From positions 1,828,853-1,892,852 of the forward strand of contig CP054936.1 of NCBI GenBank assembly GCA_013364255.1: 64,000 nucleotides of DNA, read 5' to 3'. The stretch comes from Streptomyces seoulensis (GTDB lineage: Bacteria; Actinomycetota; Actinomycetes; Streptomycetales; Streptomycetaceae). Shown piece after piece: positions 59,990 through 64,000 of this stretch; position 1 is the stretch's first letter; every line of letters starts with the position of its first letter. The position numbers and the translations under genes were made by a program. Under the pieces are notes generated by a model. The model had not been told where the DNA came from, searched no databases, and worked only from the letters and a program-made list of their open reading frames with translations.

Positions 59990-61822
59990 ATGACGGACGG
60001 TCCTTCGGAGCAGGGTGGCGGGCTGTCCCGGCGCAGGCTGCTCGCGTCGTCGGCCGCCGCGGGCGGCGGCGTCTGGCTGCTGCGCGGGCTGGTGCGGCCG
60101 GGCAGCGCCTACGCGGCCTCGGCGTCGCCGCCCGGCTTTCCGGCGGGGATCGACGTCTATCAGCGCGCGTACGAGAACTGGGCCGGTGAGATCCGTACCG
60201 ACCAGCTGTGGACGTGCGCGCCGCGCGGCCCGCAGCAGGTGCTCGACGTCGTCAACTGGGCTCACGGCGCGGGCTGGACGGTACGCGCGCAAGGACAGCG
60301 GCACGGCTGGGCGCCCCTCACCGTGGCCGACGGCACCCCCGCCGCGACCCGGGTCGTCCTGCTGGACACCACCGCGCACCTCACCGCCATGTCGCTGGAG
60401 CAGCGGGCCGCCGACGGTTCGGCCGCCGTCCGGGTCCAGGCGGGCGCGTCGCTGGAGACGCTGCTCAGGTTCGCCGGCGCGAGCGGATACGGGGTGGCGT
60501 CCGCGCCGGCCCCCGGTGACCTCTCGGTCGGCGGCGCGCTGGCCATCGGTGCGCACGGCACGGCCGTCGCGGCCGTCGGCGAGCGCCCGTCGGCCGGTCA
60601 CGGCCTGGGCTCGCTGAGCAACCTGGTCACCGAGCTGACCGCCGTCGTCTGGGACGGGCAGGCCGGCCGCTATGTCCTGCGGACCGTGGGCCGGGCCGAT
60701 CCCGACTGCGACGCGCTCCTCACCCACCTCGGCCGCTCGCTCATCACCGAGGCCGTTCTGCGGGTGGGGACCGACCACCATCTGCGCTGCCAGTCCTTCG
60801 TGGACATTCCGGCCGCCGAACTGTTCGCCGCGCCCGGCGCCCCGGCGGGCACCCGGACCCTGGCCGGCTTCGTGGACCGCACCGGGCGGGTGGAGGCGAT
60901 CTGGTTCGCTTTCACGGACCGCCCCTGGCTGAAGGTCTGGAGCGTCGCCGCGAACCGGCCGCTCGCCTCCCGCGCGGTCGACGGGCCGTACAACTACCCG
61001 TTCTCCGACTCGCTGCCCGAACCGGTGGCCCGGCTGGCCGGAGACCTGGTCTCCGGGGCGTGGGCGAGTGCGCCGCTCTTCGGGCAGGTCCAGTACCTGC
61101 TGACCAAGGTCGCGCTGACCGGCGACATCACCGACGTCCTGCTCTCGGGCAACCTCGTACGGGACGTGCTGACCGGTGACGTGCTCACCCACCTGCTGGC
61201 CGGCGGCCTGCGCTCGGACCTGTGGGGCGCCTCCCGCGACCTGCTCCAGTACGTGCGGCCCACCACACTGCGCGAGACCGCCAACGGCTATGCCGTGCTC
61301 ACCCGCCGAGCCGATCTGCAGTGGGTCGTCAGCCAGTTCGCCGACTTCTACCGCACCCTGCTGGCGCAGTACGCGGCGCGCGGCGAGTACCCGGTCAACG
61401 GCCAGGTGGAGATCCGGGTGACCGGTCTCGAGGACCCGTCCGTGAGCGGTGTCCCCGGCGCGCGGCCCCCGCTGCTGTCCGCGCTGCGGCCGCGCCCCGA
61501 CCGGCCCGACGTCGACACCGCCGTGTGGATCGACGTCCTGTCCCTGCCGACGACGCCCGCTCTGCACCGCTTCTACCGCGACATCGAGCGGTTCCTCCTG
61601 GCCCTGGACGGGGAGCGGGCCACGGTGCGGGTGGAGTGGTCCAAGGGCTGGGCGTACACCGACACCGCCGCGTGGTCCGACCCGGACGTCCTCTCCGGTG
61701 CCGTCCCGGCCGGCCACCGCGCCGGCGGCGGCCCCGGCTGGGACCAGGCGGTCGCCGCTCTCGACCGGCTCGACCCCCACCACGTGCTGTCCAGTCCGTT
61801 CCTCGACGCGCTGCTGCGCTGA
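59990..61822 (+). CDS. Tat-exported type II cholesterol oxidase-like flavoprotein
   Basis: The protein is 610 aa from the ATG of MTDGPSEQGGG. A twin-arginine signal (SRRRLLASSAAAGGGVWLLR) implies export of the folded flavoprotein. The VAO/PCMH-type FAD domain follows (QQVLDVVNWAHGAGWTVRAQ, then GQRHGWAPLTV with a His suited to covalent FAD, then GDLSVGGALAIGAHGTAV). The C-terminal half is the cholesterol-oxidase substrate-binding domain of the Brevibacterium sterolicum type (AIWFAFTDRPWLKVWSVAAN, DTAVWIDVLSLPTTPALHRF). The substrate may be another sterol or alcohol. It is monocistronic, with a hairpin terminator after it. Confidence 0.87.
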   Translation: MTDGPSEQGGGLSRRRLLASSAAAGGGVWLLRGLVRPGSAYAASASPPGFPAGIDVYQRAYENWAGEIRTDQLWTCAPRGPQQVLDVVNWAHGAGWTVRAQGQRHGWAPLTVADGTPAATRVVLLDTTAHLTAMSLEQRAADGSAAVRVQAGASLETLLRFAGASGYGVASAPAPGDLSVGGALAIGAHGTAVAAVGERPSAGHGLGSLSNLVTELTAVVWDGQAGRYVLRTVGRADPDCDALLTHLGRSLITEAVLRVGTDHHLRCQSFVDIPAAELFAAPGAPAGTRTLAGFVDRTGRVEAIWFAFTDRPWLKVWSVAANRPLASRAVDGPYNYPFSDSLPEPVARLAGDLVSGAWASAPLFGQVQYLLTKVALTGDITDVLLSGNLVRDVLTGDVLTHLLAGGLRSDLWGASRDLLQYVRPTTLRETANGYAVLTRRADLQWVVSQFADFYRTLLAQYAARGEYPVNGQVEIRVTGLEDPSVSGVPGARPPLLSALRPRPDRPDVDTAVWIDVLSLPTTPALHRFYRDIERFLLALDGERATVRVEWSKGWAYTDTAAWSDPDVLSGAVPAGHRAGGGPGWDQAVAALDRLDPHHVLSSPFLDALLR

Positions 61823-61846
61823 CCGGGCGGACGGGCAGCGCCCCGG

Positions 61847-61877
61847 GCCTCGTGCGGGGGCGCTCCCCGCACGAGGC
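61847..61877. terminator. Bidirectional terminator
   Basis: A perfect 13-bp stem (GCCTCGTGCGGGG / CCCCGCACGAGGC) with a 5-nt loop lies between the convergent cholesterol oxidase gene and the 524-aa hypothetical gene. Confidence 0.85.
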
Positions 61878-61881
61878 ACGG

Positions 61882-63456
61882 TCACGCCGAGGACAGCTGT
61901 TCCGCTATCTCCTTGACCCAGGCGGCCGTCTTTTCGGGGGTGTTGAGGGAGTCCGCCCACTCCTCGGGCGTCAGACGCTGGTTGGCGGGGCCTGCCTTGA
62001 GGGCGATGAGGAGGGCTCGGGCCGAGTCCCGCATCTCGGCTGTCGTGTGGCCGCTCCCCTTGATGTCCGGACCCGCCGCCAAGGCGTAGATCTTGCGCGC
62101 CATCGCCTGGCGTTCGCCGTTCTCCACCTTCTTCCAGAACTTCAGGGCCTCCTTGAGCGCGTCCTCGCGGGAGGCGGGCGCCGCCGGGGTCGCGTCCTGC
62201 GCCGCCCAGCGTTCGGGGTGGCGGGCCCCGTCGTAGCGTTTCATGCCCGCGCGGGTCGCCTTGTAGGCGGTGACGCCGAGGATGAGGCCGGCCGCGCCGG
62301 CGGCGAGGCCCCAGCCGACCGGGTTGCTCGCCAGGCCGGCCCCGCCCGCCGTCGCGGCGACCGCGGTCACGACGCCGCCCGCGGCCTTGGTGGACTCGCC
62401 CACGGCGGTGAACGCCTGCTTGCCCATCTTGTTGCGCTGCTTGGCGAGCGCGTACGTGAGCACCGTGTTCATCGAGTTCACGTCGTCGGCGCGCTGGAAG
62501 TCCCGCGCCGCGTCGCGGGCGTCGCCCATCGCCGCCCAGGCCGCGTCGATGGCGTCGGACACGCGCTCCAGCCGGTCCTCGCCCTCATGGTCCCAGTGGG
62601 CGTCCAGCGCGACGTACGCCTCGGCGGCGGCCCATTCGGCGTTCTCCCGTGCCTGGCTCAGCCGGGTCAGTGCGCCCTCGGCGGTGCGGTCCGGCTTCTC
62701 CAGGCCCTTCAGGGCACGGTATTTGCGGGCCGTCAGGCCGAAGCGGCGGGCGGCCCGCCCGCCCTTGGCCGCGCCGACGACGCTGGAGCCGATGCCGCTC
62801 GCCTCGGCCGCCGCCATGGCGTGTGCCGCCTTCTCGGCCTTGGTCAGCTCCTTGGCGATCCCGAGGGCGTAGTTTCCCGCGCTCGCGGCGCTGATGACCG
62901 CCTCGCTCGACTTGGAGGTGTACTTCTTGTCCGCGCCGTGGAAGGCGGCCCCGCTCTTGTGCTTCTCGGCGTCCTTCCTGGCCTTGGCCGCTTCCATGCC
63001 GCCGAGTGCGGCGCCGACCGCCTCCGCTACGAGGCTCTCCGAGCCGGCGGCGCCGCCCGAGGCCGCGGCGGAGTGCTTGAGGCCGGCGTCGACCGTGGCG
63101 GAGGCGTGCTGGGAGAAGCCGGCGTTGGCGGGCACCTGGACGCCCTTGACGAAGGTGTCGATGAACTCGAAGTTCTTCTTCAGCCGGTCGAGGACCGCGG
63201 CGATCCGGTCACGGTAACCGCGCGATCCGGCGGACGCTCCGCCGTTGCCGGGCGCCTTCTCCTGCGCCGTGTTCCTGGCGCGCTGCACCATCGCGGTCGC
63301 CGCTCGGTTGCCGGCGCCGGCCTGGACGGCGAGGAGGGCGCGCTCGGCAAAGTCGCCGGGCAGGTGTCCCGTTCTGCTCGGAAGCGGGCGCTGCCGGTGC
63401 GGCGGCACAGCGGCCCCGGGCCGCTGTGCCGAGGTGCGGTGGACCGGGGTGCTCAT
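61882..63456 (-). CDS. Hypothetical protein with injection-cargo-like N-terminus
   Basis: The protein is 524 aa. Residues 1-40 are basic and disordered. Residues 41-58 (LLAVQAGAGNRAATAMVQR) match the LQ..AGN.A..M(L/V)QR motif common at the N-terminus of proteins associated with extracellular contractile injection systems. The rest is helical and Ala-rich, with a glycine/alanine hydrophobic segment around 330-370 (GVVTAVAATAGGAGLASNPV, WGLAAGAAGLILGVTAYKAT) that could insert into a membrane. No enzymatic motif is seen. No sheath, tube or baseplate genes lie in the window, so the link is by motif only. Confidence 0.72.
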   Translation of the reverse strand: MSTPVHRTSAQRPGAAVPPHRQRPLPSRTGHLPGDFAERALLAVQAGAGNRAATAMVQRARNTAQEKAPGNGGASAGSRGYRDRIAAVLDRLKKNFEFIDTFVKGVQVPANAGFSQHASATVDAGLKHSAAASGGAAGSESLVAEAVGAALGGMEAAKARKDAEKHKSGAAFHGADKKYTSKSSEAVISAASAGNYALGIAKELTKAEKAAHAMAAAEASGIGSSVVGAAKGGRAARRFGLTARKYRALKGLEKPDRTAEGALTRLSQARENAEWAAAEAYVALDAHWDHEGEDRLERVSDAIDAAWAAMGDARDAARDFQRADDVNSMNTVLTYALAKQRNKMGKQAFTAVGESTKAAGGVVTAVAATAGGAGLASNPVGWGLAAGAAGLILGVTAYKATRAGMKRYDGARHPERWAAQDATPAAPASREDALKEALKFWKKVENGERQAMARKIYALAAGPDIKGSGHTTAEMRDSARALLIALKAGPANQRLTPEEWADSLNTPEKTAAWVKEIAEQLSSA

Positions 63457-63547
63457 GGACGTACCTCTCCTGTACCGGGCTGGGCGGGAGGAGAGTAGCG
63501 AGGCAAAGCGAACGCGGGAGGAGCAGCGGGAGAATGTTGTCAGCCGG

Positions 63548-64000
63548 TCAGGCCGTCCCGGTCACGTCGTTGGCGCAGCGGAAGCCGAGGTTGGCGCACG
63601 AGGACTCCGGTGTGTTGGAGGAGCGTGCGGCCACCCGGTAGCGGTTGCAGTAGGAGTCGTGGCACAGGTAGGAGCCGCCCCGCAGGACGCGCGCGGTTCC
63701 GGACTCCGGGCCGCGTGGGTCGGCGGAGGGGGACTCGGCGTAGTAGGTGGGCGAGAACCAGTCGGAGCACCATTCCCACACGTTCCCGGCGGTGTTCCAC
63801 AGTCCGAAGCCGTTGGGGCGATAGGACTTGACCGGGGCGGTGGTCAGGTAGCCGTCCTCCTCGGTGTTGGCGTGGGGGAAGCGTCCCTGCCAGATGTTGC
63901 AGCGCCACCGGCCCCCGGGGGTGAGTTCGTCGCCCCAGGGGTAGCGGCGCCCCGCCGGGCCGCCGCGTGCGGCGTACTCCCACTCGGCCTCGGTGGGCAG
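63548..64000 (-). CDS. Formylglycine-generating enzyme (partial, 5' end outside window)
   Basis: The last 150 codons of an FGE/SUMF1-type protein are present and run to the window edge in frame. LPTEAEWEYAARGG, YPWGDELTPGG, CNIWQGRFPHANTEEDGYL, NVWEWCSDWFSPTYY and the copper/active-site segment LCHDSYCNRYRVAARSSNTP followed by LGFRC match the streptomycete enzyme. The two Cys in LCHDSYC are the catalytic pair. The enzyme oxidises a Cys in sulfatases to formylglycine. No sulfatase gene is visible here. Confidence 0.9.
   Translation of the reverse strand: MPTEAEWEYAARGGPAGRRYPWGDELTPGGRWRCNIWQGRFPHANTEEDGYLTTAPVKSYRPNGFGLWNTAGNVWEWCSDWFSPTYYAESPSADPRGPESGTARVLRGGSYLCHDSYCNRYRVAARSSNTPESSCANLGFRCANDVTGTA

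Noticed and set aside
59873..61960. A 695-codon minus-strand open frame over the cholesterol oxidase gene
   Set aside because: The plus strand has a Tat signal and FAD motifs. The minus frame is a composition artefact of GC-rich third positions.
61222..63498. A 758-codon plus-strand frame over the 524-aa gene
   Set aside because: It is low-complexity Arg/Gly sequence antisense to a gene with a conserved N-terminal motif and a proper start.

Overview
The window is very GC-rich, uses GTG and TTG starts freely, and carries many gene families typical of streptomycetes: alpha-lytic-type S1 proteases, SigE-family ECF sigma factors, a RheA/Hsp18 pair and an Hsp90-like protein with a TPR partner. 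I read it as Streptomyces (or a close relative) chromosome. The density of broken insertion sequences between about 12 and 32 kb suggests an unstable accessory or chromosome-arm region.

Layout. 1-1309 is an intact IS3-family element whose first base is the first base of the window. An identical, inverted copy lies at 44743-46051. 1350-6208 is a Tn7/Tn5053-like transposition module on the minus strand: a Mu/TniA-type DDE transposase, two consecutive TniB/TnsC-type AAA+ ATPases, and a fourth protein that looks like a degenerate ATPase joined to a degenerate tyrosine-recombinase-like region. Its right end appears to sit inside an IS630 transposase. 7101-12146 is a compact locus that looks like a RiPP pathway: a divergent MFS exporter, an S9 prolyl-oligopeptidase-like enzyme, a translationally coupled 60-residue peptide, a hairpin, and a cytochrome P450. 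12.4-14.9 kb holds a broken LacI gene, two DUF2267 genes, hsp18 and divergent rheA with its inverted-repeat operator.

15.4-20.8 kb is an IS graveyard (IS110 with one amber codon, an IS5-type element, ISL3 and IS5 remnants) with a small hypothetical operon and a DinB-like gene. 21.0-24.7 kb is an ABC exporter diverging from a histidine kinase/response regulator pair. 24.9-28.8 kb has a GNAT acetyltransferase, HEAT and aminotransferase remnants separated by ten copies of an 8-bp repeat, and a divergent MFS/HxlR pair. 28.8-31.7 kb is a second nest of IS remnants (IS3, ISAs1, IS5-type). 32.2-37.8 kb is a large secreted polymorphic toxin (ricin-type lectin, long Ala-rich coiled coil, HINT protease, CdiA RNase A-like C-terminus) followed by its probable immunity gene. 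38-44.6 kb carries a lipoprotein, an MMPL transporter, a DUF1963-like protein, an XRE-type regulator and an S1 protease.

After the second IS3 copy come an ECF sigma/anti-sigma pair with a secreted paralogue of the anti-sigma outer domain, an Hsp90-like/TPR operon, an unusual tRNA-Gly(UCC)-like gene with encoded CCA and a strong terminator, a HEAT protein, two loci whose products carry the LQ..(A/V)GN.A motif seen in contractile-injection-system cargo, a membrane-anchored Mrr-like nuclease, a Tat-exported type II cholesterol oxidase, and the 3' part of a formylglycine-generating enzyme gene cut by the window edge.

The strongest candidates for something undescribed are the peptidase/peptide/P450 locus, the four-gene transposition module, and the odd tRNA-like gene.
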